A stretch of 64,000 bases of DNA from an uncultured Eubacteriales bacterium. GTDB taxonomy: Bacteria; Bacillota; Clostridia; Peptostreptococcales; Anaerovoracaceae. This document shows, piece after piece, positions 7,642 to 17,887 of this stretch. Position 1 is the first letter of the stretch; the number at the start of each line of letters is the position of its first letter. The stretch spans positions 25,556-89,555 of the forward strand of contig CACYFF010000007.1 of assembly GCA_902773665.1 (NCBI GenBank), written 5' to 3'. The notes under the pieces are model-generated. The model searched no databases, was not told the DNA's origin, and was given only the letters and a program-made list of their open reading frames with translations. Both the position numbers and the translations under genes were made by a program.

Positions 7642-8013
7642 TTATCCGATCTCGATCTGCGGATTTGCCTTGTCGACGATAAACTTTTCCACGCTGCCGC
7701 CCAGTTCACCCTCGAATTTGCCGATATCTTCGCCGCCCTTGCTCACCCGTTTTAACAGCGCTTCGATGGAGCAGCGGGCGCCTTTCTTGGTCTTAAAGCG
7801 GTAGAACGCGTCGCGCCAGTTGCGGATCGTCTCGTTTTCCGTGAATTCCGGATTACCGGTATACACGCTGCTCAGTTTTTCGCACTCCCGCAGCCAGGGC
7901 GCATACCGCTCCTCTTCTTTGACATGATTATCGATGCCTTTGCATACCAGTACACCAATGCGGCTCTTCGGAAAAAGTTCCAAAAAGGACGGATCTAATA
8001 CAAAACGTTTCAT
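7642..8013 (-). CDS. internally deleted B3/B4 tRNA-binding-domain protein
   Basis: This 123-residue protein begins like stand-alone B3/B4 (PheT editing-like) domain proteins, with an N-terminal KGIDNHV, then WRDAFYRFKTKKGARCSIEA and LLKRVSKG. It then jumps to GGEDIGKFEGEL and to the family's C-terminal tail (VDKANPQIEIG). From memory, family members are about 220-240 residues and carry a NPLVDIYN segment and a long central part that are absent here, so two in-frame deletions seem likely. The frame is intact and coupled to the hydrolase gene by an ATGA overlap. It is probably non-functional or a shortened relic. Confidence 0.65.
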   Translation of the reverse strand: MKRFVLDPSFLELFPKSRIGVLVCKGIDNHVKEEERYAPWLRECEKLSSVYTGNPEFTENETIRNWRDAFYRFKTKKGARCSIEALLKRVSKGGEDIGKFEGELGGSVEKFIVDKANPQIEIG

Positions 8014-8969
8014 AGGGTTTCCTCTGTTTTATTCTGACTGCGTTCGATACAGTTTTCCATATAGGCGATCAGTTCTTCCTCCACCTGGCATTTGATGGGA
8101 GGCTCATTCTGCACCTCGTGGCGCCAGCCTTCCCAGATGCGGATCGATACCGGATTGCCACGGCCCTGCAGCGCATCCGCGATCTTGTAGATGCCTGCGC
8201 CGAAGTTGCCGCAGGGGTCGTCGCTGCCGCCCATCAGGTAGACGGGAAGCGTCGCCGGGAGGCCGTTGACCCATTCCATCGTCTCCAACTTGACGTGCAG
8301 CTGCAGGAAATCCCGGCAGAGCTCCATGCAGGTCTGATAGCAGCTGAAGGGATCGGTGGCATCGTTCTCGAGAATGCGCGGATCCACCGCGATCCACTTG
8401 CCCTCCGCCGCCGCATTTTCGCCGAAGCGCTCCAGCATGCCCTGAAAGATGGAATCGAACCAGCCGCTGTTGGCCCCGTGGGGATGATCCGCAAGATCTG
8501 CTAAAAAGTTCGGGTCCGAAAGAATTTGTTCTCCCCGGGGCAGGTCCGCCACCACGCCCGTGAGCAGCAACCCGCACAGTTTATCGCCGATCTGCGGCGC
8601 GATATCGCGGGCCAGCATGGAACCCCAGCTCTGTCCCAGCACGAATTTGGGTGTGTCCGGCAGCTCCTTTTCCATTAGAGCGAACAGCGTAAGCTCGTCC
8701 TTGGTGTAATCTTCGAAAGTTTTGGCGCAGGGGTCACCCAGACGGTTTGCCAAAAAGCCTGTCTTGCCATGGCCGATGTGGTCGTCCGCGTAGACGGCGA
8801 AGCCCGCCTCCGCAAAAGCTAGCGCCATATGCAGATAGCGGCGGGAATGTTCGCCGTAGCCGTGGATCAGCTGGACAGTGGCCTTCGGGGCGCCTAACGG
8901 GGTCACCTTCCAGCCCCAGACCGTGTCCTGTCCGTTGGCCGAAGGAAATTGAAATTCGATAAAAGCCAT
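8010..8969 (-). CDS. alpha/beta hydrolase, lysophospholipase/monoacylglycerol lipase-like
   Basis: It has 319 residues with an alpha/beta hydrolase fold: oxyanion-side HGYGEHSRRY (36-45), nucleophile Ser114 in GQSWGS, a likely acid in MGGSDDPCG and the catalytic histidine in EGWRHEVQNE. The order and HGYGEH motif match the lysophospholipase-like serine aminopeptidase S33 group, which hydrolyses acylglycerols or related esters. There is no signal peptide, so it is cytoplasmic. The stop overlaps the next gene's start by four bases. The substrate is unknown. Confidence 0.82.
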   Translation of the reverse strand: MAFIEFQFPSANGQDTVWGWKVTPLGAPKATVQLIHGYGEHSRRYLHMALAFAEAGFAVYADDHIGHGKTGFLANRLGDPCAKTFEDYTKDELTLFALMEKELPDTPKFVLGQSWGSMLARDIAPQIGDKLCGLLLTGVVADLPRGEQILSDPNFLADLADHPHGANSGWFDSIFQGMLERFGENAAAEGKWIAVDPRILENDATDPFSCYQTCMELCRDFLQLHVKLETMEWVNGLPATLPVYLMGGSDDPCGNFGAGIYKIADALQGRGNPVSIRIWEGWRHEVQNEPPIKCQVEEELIAYMENCIERSQNKTEETL

Positions 8970-9064
8970 GTTGTCTTCTCCTTTTCTCCATTCTACACGA
9001 TGTGCTATACTGGATTCAAATCTAACTTCGCAAGGAAGGCCGGCACGGCCATAAAGGAGAAAAC

Positions 9065-9583
9065 ATGATCAGAAAGGCAACGGCGGCGGACATCGACCGC
9101 TGCGCGGAAATCTACGAGGCGCATCTGACGAACGAAGCGAACGGCAAGAACTGGTCCAACTGGCGTCTGGGCCTATACCCGGTGCGCGCCACAGCGGAAA
9201 ATGCGCTGGCGCACGATTGGCTTTGGGTGGGCGAAGACGAGAAAGGGATCTTCGGCTGCGTCATCCTCAACCAGAACCAGGCGGAAGAATACAAGAAGAT
9301 GGACTGGCACTGGGAAGCGGCGGACGACGAAGTGCTCGTCATCCATACGCTGGTGATCGATCCAAACCGGCGCGGCGAGGGCAAAGCTTCCGAGTTCCTG
9401 AAGGCGGCGGAGGACATCGCCCGTTCCTGGGGCTGCACCGTTATCCGTCTGGACACCTGGGAAGGCAATCTGCCGGCGCAGGCGCTGTATAAAAAGCACG
9501 GCTATCTGCTGGCGGGCGGCTGCGATTTCTGGTTCGCCAACGCCTACAACAACCCGCTCGTGTGCCTGGATAAGAAGCTGTAA
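9065..9583 (+). CDS. GNAT family N-acetyltransferase
   Basis: This 172-residue protein has the GNAT acetyl-CoA core: VIHTLVIDPNRRGEGKASEF (about residues 96-115, containing the R/Q-x-x-G-x-A pattern as RRGEGKA), then a C-terminal YKKHGYLLAGG. It should transfer an acetyl group from acetyl-CoA to an amine; the acceptor is unknown. AAAGGAG precedes the ATG by six bases. It stands alone on the plus strand and ends in a strong bidirectional terminator. Confidence 0.88.
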   Translation: MIRKATAADIDRCAEIYEAHLTNEANGKNWSNWRLGLYPVRATAENALAHDWLWVGEDEKGIFGCVILNQNQAEEYKKMDWHWEAADDEVLVIHTLVIDPNRRGEGKASEFLKAAEDIARSWGCTVIRLDTWEGNLPAQALYKKHGYLLAGGCDFWFANAYNNPLVCLDKKL

Positions 9584-9594
9584 GGCAACAAAAG

Positions 9595-9627
9595 AGCGGT
9601 CCGGATCGTCCGGACCGCTTTATTTTT
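9595..9627. terminator. intrinsic terminator after the acetyltransferase gene
   Basis: The perfect 11-base stem AGCGGTCCGGA / TCCGGACCGCT (9595-9605, 9609-9619) has a TCG loop and is followed by TTATTTTT. It sits between convergent genes. The minus-strand side is preceded by AAAA, so it could serve both. Confidence 0.9.
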
Positions 9628-9633
9628 GTGTCG

Positions 9634-9648
9634 AAAAGAACCGTCCCC
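9634..9648 (-). repeat. GGGGACGG repeat, single arm
   Basis: On the minus strand, GGGGACGGTTCTTTT follows the stop codon of the DUF2148 gene at once. It is a single arm of the palindrome seen at 7572-7623; no partner arm is nearby. Confidence 0.7.
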
Positions 9649-9650
9649 AA

Positions 9651-10178
9651 TTATCCTCTGTCGAAGAAGGGGCTCTTCTCGCTCACGCTTAAGGGCACGC
9701 CCACAGCAGCCGTAACCTCGCCTTCGAACAGGCCCAACAGCTTTGCTGCGACGCCGGCAGAATACATCACCCGGTTGTCCACGCGCATGTCGGATGCGAC
9801 GGAGACCGCGGAGCCTACCGCAAGGCCCAGGTCGTGAGCCGCAAAGAAGCACATGGCGCCGCTTTCCGCAGCGGCCGCGCAGCTTTCCTTTCCGCAGTAG
9901 CCACAGTTTACCCCATAAGGCGCATTCCGCGTTCCGAACAGGACGATCATGGGCACGCCGTCCACGTTATCCGCGTCTCTTGCGATAAAATCTTCCCGGG
10001 TGATGGCCGCAACTTCTCTCATCTTCGCCGTTAAGGCGCTCTTTTCCTCCCCGGACAGGGCGAAGCATTCCAGATTGTCCATGCCGTTCGCCTTCGGCGC
10101 CGTTCTGGCCGCCGCCATCATGGCGGACGCAACGTTTACGATGTGCTTGATGTGCGCATCTTTCGGTTCGATCTTCAT
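9651..10178 (-). CDS. DUF2148 (ferredoxin-domain-like) protein
   Basis: This 175-residue protein resembles DUF2148 proteins of anaerobes: ASAMMAAARTAPKANGMDNLE at residues 17-37, then a cysteine cluster NCGYCGKESC near residues 91-100 that could bind an iron-sulfur cluster or another metal, and a hydrophobic alanine/glycine-rich C-terminal half. The biochemical role of the family is not known. AAGGAG precedes the ATG at 10178. It is flanked on both sides by single GGGGACGG arms in the same orientation. Confidence 0.8.
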   Translation of the reverse strand: MKIEPKDAHIKHIVNVASAMMAAARTAPKANGMDNLECFALSGEEKSALTAKMREVAAITREDFIARDADNVDGVPMIVLFGTRNAPYGVNCGYCGKESCAAAAESGAMCFFAAHDLGLAVGSAVSVASDMRVDNRVMYSAGVAAKLLGLFEGEVTAAVGVPLSVSEKSPFFDRG

Positions 10179-10192
10179 ACTATTCTCCTTTA

Positions 10193-10210
10193 GGACAGAG
10201 AACCGTCCCC
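10193..10210 (-). repeat. GGGGACGG repeat, single arm
   Basis: On the minus strand, GGGGACGGTTCTCTGTCC lies between the stop of the RCC1/SLH gene and the ribosome site of the DUF2148 gene. It matches one arm of the 7572-7623 palindrome exactly over 18 bases. Confidence 0.75.
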
Positions 10211-10211
10211 A

Positions 10212-11969
10212 TTATTCCTGCAGATAGGCCAGCAGGCTCAGCATGGTGCAGATGCTCTGCTCGCGGGTATAATTTCCTTTCGGAGCGAACCGGTTGTTTC
10301 CAACGCCGCCCATCACGCCGCTGCGCTGCATTTTTCCTACAAATCCGTTCGCCCAGCCGGAGATCTCCGCGCTGTCTGCGAATGTTGGCTCGGCCTCTCC
10401 CATCGGCTTGTCCATGGCGATGGCCAGCGCGGCCAGCATCGTCGCGGCCTGCTCGCGGGTGAGTTTTGCATCGGGGTCAAACCGGCCGTTTCCGACCCCG
10501 GCCACAACGCCTAAAGACGCCATCTTTTCCACAGCCGGATCCGATGTATCCGTAAAGGTGCTGCGTGTGGTCACCGTCCCCCGCTGCTGTTCGTACAGCG
10601 TGCAGGCCAGCCGGCAGAACTCCAGCCGGGTCGCGGGCTGCGTGTATTTGGACTGCAGCGACTGCGGCACCAGACCCTGTGCAATAGCCTTTTCCACAAG
10701 CGTCTTGGCCCAGGCGGACGGTTCTTCCTTGATGGGAGCTGCTTGCGGCACCATTACGCCGGAGAGAACCTTGATGGGGGTCAGCTGTCCTTCCGAGCCA
10801 AAGCTGCGGGAGCCGTTGCCAAGCATGCCTGAGGTATTCTGCCCCCAAGCCCAGAGCGTTCCGTCCTTTTTCAAGGCCATCACGTGCCATTCCCCAACGC
10901 TTACCTGCGCCACGTTGTCCATGATCTTTACCGGAACCGTCTGTACCCAGGTGGGTTCGGGGCTTTTTGGGTCGCTGATGTCCACATCTCCCTTTCCGCC
11001 GTTGCCCAGCCTTGCGGACATCCCCCACATCCAAAGAGACCCATCTGTCTTGATCGCAGCGGTGACCCCGAAGGAGCCGCACGTCGCATATACAACGTGA
11101 TCCAGGATCTTAACGGGTTCGGACACAGAATTTGTCGTTCCGTTCCCGAGCTGGCCATGTGCGTTGCCGCCCCACATCCAAAGGGAACCGTCCGTTTTGA
11201 TGATGCCGTTTGTGCCTCTGGAAGTAAAAACAGACCGCACGCCGCTCATCACCTTGACGGGCGTGTTTTCATCTTCTGCACGCCCTTCTCGCATGGAGCT
11301 TCCGCTGAATTCAGAGCCCCACATCCAGAGAGACCCGTCGCTCGTCACGGCGAGCTTGCCATGGTTCCCCAGCGTTCCGTCATCGGCGCTGAAGGAGATC
11401 ACGTGGTCCAGGATCTTCTGCGGCGTATCGACGGAACCGATCCCTCTCCCGGTCAGGTAAGTGCCCTGCCAGTACAGCGAACCGTCCGTCAGGATCATCT
11501 GCCGGCTGGCCGTCGTGGCATACGCTGCCGCGGCAACGCCCTCCATTTTCCGGGCCGGGACCACATTTGGATCGGTGATATTGCGTTCCCACTCCCAAAG
11601 GCTTCCGTCTTCTTTGACCGCAGCAACGATATCCCGGCCGCAGCAGATGGAAGAAACATGGTCCATGACCTTCGCCGGCACGGTCTGGATCCAGTGCGGA
11701 CGCACGTTTGCCAGCTGTTCCGGGGTCATCCAGTCCGGATAAAACGCGGTGTCCAGATTTCCTTTCCCGCCGTTGCCCAACATGTCGCCGCTGTTGTCGC
11801 CCCACATCCAAAGAGAGCCATCTTCCAGGATCGCAGCGCTGATGCTGTCTCCTGCAAAGATCGTGGAGGGCATGTTCGTGTTTACGTTGACCGCACTGAA
11901 AGCATAAGCCGGCGCTGCCATGCTCAGGGCCAAGGCGCAGGCGGCGATGATCGAAACGAGTCTTCTCAT
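10212..11969 (-). CDS. secreted RCC1-repeat protein with C-terminal SLH domains, copy 1
   Basis: It has 585 residues. An N-terminal signal peptide (about 1-23, cleavage after AYA) is followed by a chain of RCC1-type beta-propeller repeats (about 40-405) marked by recurring DGSLWMWG and LGNGG/TTN, then S-layer-homology segments (about 425-585, with TREQAATMLAALAIAM and YTREQSICTMLSLLAY). SLH domains bind pyruvylated cell-wall polymer, so the propeller should be displayed on the cell surface. The ligand is unknown. It precedes the DUF2148 gene by 33 bases. A second protein of the same build lies at 56093-57751. Confidence 0.88.
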   Translation of the reverse strand: MRRLVSIIAACALALSMAAPAYAFSAVNVNTNMPSTIFAGDSISAAILEDGSLWMWGDNSGDMLGNGGKGNLDTAFYPDWMTPEQLANVRPHWIQTVPAKVMDHVSSICCGRDIVAAVKEDGSLWEWERNITDPNVVPARKMEGVAAAAYATTASRQMILTDGSLYWQGTYLTGRGIGSVDTPQKILDHVISFSADDGTLGNHGKLAVTSDGSLWMWGSEFSGSSMREGRAEDENTPVKVMSGVRSVFTSRGTNGIIKTDGSLWMWGGNAHGQLGNGTTNSVSEPVKILDHVVYATCGSFGVTAAIKTDGSLWMWGMSARLGNGGKGDVDISDPKSPEPTWVQTVPVKIMDNVAQVSVGEWHVMALKKDGTLWAWGQNTSGMLGNGSRSFGSEGQLTPIKVLSGVMVPQAAPIKEEPSAWAKTLVEKAIAQGLVPQSLQSKYTQPATRLEFCRLACTLYEQQRGTVTTRSTFTDTSDPAVEKMASLGVVAGVGNGRFDPDAKLTREQAATMLAALAIAMDKPMGEAEPTFADSAEISGWANGFVGKMQRSGVMGGVGNNRFAPKGNYTREQSICTMLSLLAYLQE

Positions 11970-11992
11970 GGTCTATCCTCCTGTGAACAGAT

Positions 11993-12039
11993 GGGGACGG
12001 TTCTCAGCTGTCCAAAATGAACAGATAAGAACCGTCCCC
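11993..12039. repeat. GGGGACGG palindromic repeat, paired copy 2
   Basis: The arms GGGGACGGTTCT (11993-12004) and AGAACCGTCCCC (12028-12039) face each other across about 23 bases, between the trpS stop and the RCC1/SLH start. It may end the gyrB-gyrA-trpS transcript as a hairpin, though there is no T-run. Confidence 0.8.
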
Positions 12040-12051
12040 GATCATTCATTT

Positions 12052-13032
12052 TTAAATTCCCAGTCCGAATCTGTCCTTCGCACGCTTTACGACGGGCTCG
12101 GCGATGGCGTTGGCGCGTTCAGCGCCGTCCTTCAGCACGGCGATCAGCTCCTGGGAGCCGCGGATCTCGGTAAAGCGTTCCCGGATGGGCGCCAGGGCGT
12201 CCACGGTGACCTCCACCAGATCCTTCTTCAGCTGGCCGTAGCCGCTGCCTTCGTAGTCCTTTTCCAGCTGTTCGATGGTCTTGCCGGAGAAGGCGCTGTA
12301 GATGGACAGCAGGTTGGATACGCCGGGCTTGTTCTCTATATCGTAGCGGATGACCCCTTCAGAGTCCGTCGTCGCCCGCATGATGGCCTTCTTGATCTTG
12401 GAGGGCTCATCCAGCAGGGAGATGCGGCTCATCTCGTTGGGGGCGGACTTGCTCATCTTGGCGGTGGGGTCATCCAGCGCCATTACGCGGGCGCCCGCCT
12501 TCATGAACTTGCCTTCCGGCACGACGAAGGTCTCGCCGTACTTGTTGTTGATGCGGATGGCGATGTCTCTCGTCAGCTCGATGTGCTGTTTCTGGTCGTT
12601 GCCTACGGGCACGATATCCGTGTCGTAGAGCAGGATGTCCGCCGCCATCAGCACCGGGTACATGAACAGACCCGTCGGTGCGGATTCCGCGCCGTGGCTC
12701 TTCTGCTTGTACTGGGTCATGCGGGAGAGCTCGCCGGTATAGGAATTGCAGGTGAGGATCCAGTTGAGCTCGGCGTGTCCGGGTACCGTGGACTGGGCGA
12801 AGATGATGGATTTCTTCGGGTCAACGCCCACCGCCATGTACAGCGCCGCGATGTCCAGCGTGTGCTTTTTGAGCTCCGCCGGATCCTGGGGCACGGTAAT
12901 GGAGTGCATGTCCACGACGCAGTAGATGCATTCGTTGTCTTCCTGCAGCTCGACGAACTGCTTCAGCGCGCCGAGATAGTTGCCGATGTGGAGGTTGCCC
13001 GTGGGCTGGACCCCCGAAAATACGCGTTTCAT
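12052..13032 (-). CDS. trpS: tryptophanyl-tRNA synthetase
   Basis: It has 326 residues, the usual length. Class I signatures are HIGN (15-18) and KMSKS (192-196); the N-terminus MKRVFSGVQPTGNLHIGNYLG is typical. It charges tRNA-Trp with tryptophan in the cytoplasm. Its ATG follows the gyrA stop codon directly (TAA then ATG), and GGAGG lies in the last codons of gyrA, so translation is coupled. Linkage of trpS to gyrA in one operon is not the common arrangement. Confidence 0.97.
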   Translation of the reverse strand: MKRVFSGVQPTGNLHIGNYLGALKQFVELQEDNECIYCVVDMHSITVPQDPAELKKHTLDIAALYMAVGVDPKKSIIFAQSTVPGHAELNWILTCNSYTGELSRMTQYKQKSHGAESAPTGLFMYPVLMAADILLYDTDIVPVGNDQKQHIELTRDIAIRINNKYGETFVVPEGKFMKAGARVMALDDPTAKMSKSAPNEMSRISLLDEPSKIKKAIMRATTDSEGVIRYDIENKPGVSNLLSIYSAFSGKTIEQLEKDYEGSGYGQLKKDLVEVTVDALAPIRERFTEIRGSQELIAVLKDGAERANAIAEPVVKRAKDRFGLGI

Positions 13033-15540
13033 TTATTTGCCTCCCATATCCAGAGTGATCTGTTCGGATCCGTCGTCCTTCTTGCCCTTGGCAGGCTCAT
13101 CCCCGCCTTCTTCCTCGCGGACCGCCTTGGCCAGCGCCACGATCTCGGATTCCTCCTCGACCTTCATGATGCGCACGCCTTGGGTCGTCCTGCCGAGTCT
13201 GGAGACGTCGCCCGCCTCGATGCGGATGATGATGCCGTCGGAGTTGATGAGGAAGATCTCGTCGTCGTCCTGTACCGTCATGGCGCCGACCAGGTAGCCG
13301 GTCTTGTCGAACTTGCCCTTGTCGTAGGTTAGCAGGCCCTTGCCGCCTCTGGCCTGGACCTTGTATTCCTTCACGGGGGTGCGCTTGCCGTAGCCCTTTT
13401 CGGTGACCACCAGCAGCTCCTCGCCCTTTCTGGCCAGCTCCATGGAGACGACTTCGTCGTCCTTATCCAGCAGGATGGCTCTTACGCCGCCTGCGGCTCT
13501 GCCCATCACGCGGACGTCGTCCTCGCTGAAAGAGATGCACTTGCCCTTCTTCGTGATGATGATGACGTTGGCGTCGCCCTTGGTCTCCTTGATGGAGATG
13601 AGGTCGTCGCCGTCGTGCAGCTTGATGGCGATGAGGCCCGCCTTGCGGTTCGTGTCGAACTCGGACAGCTGCATCTTCTTGATGTTGCCCAGTCTCGTGC
13701 AGGCGATGAGATAGCGGTCTTCGGAGAATTCCTTCACCGGCAGCACCGCCTGGATGCGTTCTCTCTGCAGCAGGTTGAGGAAGTTGACCGCCGGCGTGCC
13801 CTTGGCCTGTCTGTTGGCCTCGGGGATCTCGTACGCCTTGATCTTATACGCCTTGCCCATGCTGGTGAAGAACATCAGATTGTCGTGGGTGGACGTGGTG
13901 ATGAGGTGCTTCACGAAGTCGTTCTCTCTGGTGGTGAGGCCCGTAATGCCCTTGCCGCCCCGCTTCTGCGTGCGGTAGGTATCCTCGGAGACTCTCTTCA
14001 GGTAGCCCAGGTGAGAAACGGTGATGACCACGTTTTCCTCTTCGATGAGCTCGGATTCGTCCACTTCCTCCTCGTCCGCGATGATCTCGGTGCGTCTGTC
14101 GTCGCCCCACTTGTTCTTGATCTCGGTGAGTTCGTCTTTGACCACGCCCATCAGCAGCTTTTCGTCCGCCAGCAGGCTCTTGTAGTAGGCGATCTTCTTT
14201 AAGAGTTCCTGATATTCCGCCTCGATCTTGTCGCGCTCCAGACCCTGCAATCTCTTCAGCTGCATGTCCAGGATGGCCTGGGCCTGGATCTGGGACAGAC
14301 CGAACTTCTTCATCAGCTGTTCTCTGGCGTCATCGTAGCTTTCGCGGATCGTCTTGATGATCTCGTCGATGTGGTCCAGCGCGATGCGGTAACCCTCCAA
14401 AATATGGGCTCTCGCCTCGGCCTTGGCCAAGTCGAACTTCGTCCGTCTGGTGAGGACTTCCTTCTGATGCTTGATGTATTCGGTTAAGATGTCGTGGATG
14501 TTCAGCAGCTGGGGCCGGCCGTTTACCAGCGCTATCATGATGATGGAAACGTTGGTCTCCAGCTCCGTGTGCTTGTACAACCGGTTGAGCATCACCTTCG
14601 GGTTGACGTCCTTCTTCAGCTCGATGACCACCCGCACTTCGCCCTTGGAGGACTCGTCGCGGATGTCGCGGATGCCGTCCAGCTTCTTGTCGCGCACGAG
14701 CTCCGCGATGTGGGAGATCATGGCGGCCTTGTTGACTCCATAGGGGATCTCGTGGAAGATGATGGAGGTGATGCCTCTCGCGCCTTCCTCGATTACGCCC
14801 TTCGCTCTGAGCTTTACCTTGCCCTGGCCGGTGCGGTAGGCTTCCTTGATGGCGGTCTTTCCCACGATGGTGGCACCCGTCGGGAAGTCCGGTCCCTTGA
14901 TGATCTTGATGAGGGTCTCCACGTCCGCATTGGGGTCGTCGATCAGTTTGATGGTGCCGTCGATGACCTCGCGGAGGTTATGGGGCGGAATGGCGGTGGC
15001 CATACCGACTGCGATGCCGTTGGCGCCGTTGACCAGCAGATTGGGGAATCTGGCGGGCAGCACCACGGGTTCTTTTTCTTCGCCGTCGTAGTTGTCGACG
15101 AAGTCTACGGTGTCCTTGTCGATGTCCCGGAGCATCTCCAGGGCAAAGGGAGCCATGCGGGCTTCGGTATAACGGGAAGCGGCCGCGCCGTCGCCGTCCA
15201 TGGAACCGAAGTTGCCGTGGCCGTCCACGAGGCGGTAGCGCATGTTCCAGGGCTGGGCCAGGCGCACCATGGCGTCGTAGATGGAGGCGTCACCGTGAGG
15301 GTGGTATTTACCCATGACTTCGCCCACGATACGGGCGGATTTTTTATGGGGTTTGTCCGGCGTGATGCCCAGGGCATCCAGGCCGTACAGGATGCGGCGG
15401 TGAACCGGCTTAAGTCCGTCCCGCACGTCGGGAAGCGCTCTTGCAACGATTACGCTCATGGAGTAATCGATGTAGGAGGTCTTCATTTCTTCGTATATCT
15501 CGTGCTGTAAGATCTTTCTGTCTTCGGTAAGATCCGGCAT
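13033..15540 (-). CDS. gyrA: DNA gyrase subunit A
   Basis: This 835-residue protein has the full gyrase A build: N-terminal breakage-reunion domain with active-site Tyr124 in [10 protein letters not shown], and a C-terminal beta-pinwheel with the GyrA box QRRGGKG (near 530, as TQKRGGKGI). With GyrB it introduces negative supercoils using ATP. The quinolone-determining loop reads [10 protein letters not shown], so the position equal to E. coli Ser83 is alanine (residue 85) while the Asp87 equivalent is kept (Asp89). It follows gyrB by 18 bases with GGAGGAG. The C-terminus is acidic and lysine-rich. Confidence 0.97.
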   Translation of the reverse strand: MPDLTEDRKILQHEIYEEMKTSYIDYSMSVIVARALPDVRDGLKPVHRRILYGLDALGITPDKPHKKSARIVGEVMGKYHPHGDASIYDAMVRLAQPWNMRYRLVDGHGNFGSMDGDGAAASRYTEARMAPFALEMLRDIDKDTVDFVDNYDGEEKEPVVLPARFPNLLVNGANGIAVGMATAIPPHNLREVIDGTIKLIDDPNADVETLIKIIKGPDFPTGATIVGKTAIKEAYRTGQGKVKLRAKGVIEEGARGITSIIFHEIPYGVNKAAMISHIAELVRDKKLDGIRDIRDESSKGEVRVVIELKKDVNPKVMLNRLYKHTELETNVSIIMIALVNGRPQLLNIHDILTEYIKHQKEVLTRRTKFDLAKAEARAHILEGYRIALDHIDEIIKTIRESYDDAREQLMKKFGLSQIQAQAILDMQLKRLQGLERDKIEAEYQELLKKIAYYKSLLADEKLLMGVVKDELTEIKNKWGDDRRTEIIADEEEVDESELIEEENVVITVSHLGYLKRVSEDTYRTQKRGGKGITGLTTRENDFVKHLITTSTHDNLMFFTSMGKAYKIKAYEIPEANRQAKGTPAVNFLNLLQRERIQAVLPVKEFSEDRYLIACTRLGNIKKMQLSEFDTNRKAGLIAIKLHDGDDLISIKETKGDANVIIITKKGKCISFSEDDVRVMGRAAGGVRAILLDKDDEVVSMELARKGEELLVVTEKGYGKRTPVKEYKVQARGGKGLLTYDKGKFDKTGYLVGAMTVQDDDEIFLINSDGIIIRIEAGDVSRLGRTTQGVRIMKVEEESEIVALAKAVREEEGGDEPAKGKKDDGSEQITLDMGGK

Positions 15541-15558
15541 GTTCTCTCCTCCTTCCTC

Positions 15559-17610
<2,052 letters not shown>

Positions 17611-17829
17611 TTACTATAAATTTACAGGAACATATGTTTAATACCTTTCATTTCTTATATAATATATTGGTATTACGGATGAAAAAAATTTTTTCCGCAC
17701 CTTTTATCACTAAATCTTGTGGTTTTGCAAAAATGGGATAAAGTTATCCACAACATGTGTAAAACCTGTGGATAACTTGACCTGACTGCATTCCTTCCCT
17801 CTCTATTCCTGTGGAAAACTACTTTGTGA

Positions 17830-17835
17830 TATAAT
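17830..17835 (+). promoter_or_regulatory. dnaA -10 element
   Basis: TATAAT at 17830-17835 lies about 50 bases before the dnaA ATG. The -35 (TTCCTG near 17806) is poor, and a DnaA box overlaps the spacer, so activity is probably modulated by DnaA. Confidence 0.55.
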
Positions 17836-17887
17836 CGGTATCGCCCATACATATGGTGTTCAATACTAGCTATAGGAATGGTTTGAA

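Noticed and set aside
14494..15510. Long open frame on the plus strand opposite gyrA
   Set aside because: It is the antisense of a certain gene and has no ribosome site; GC-rich codon bias of the true strand keeps stops out of the other frames. The same holds for the other long frames opposite pepT, dpaL, oraE, ortB and the C69 gene.
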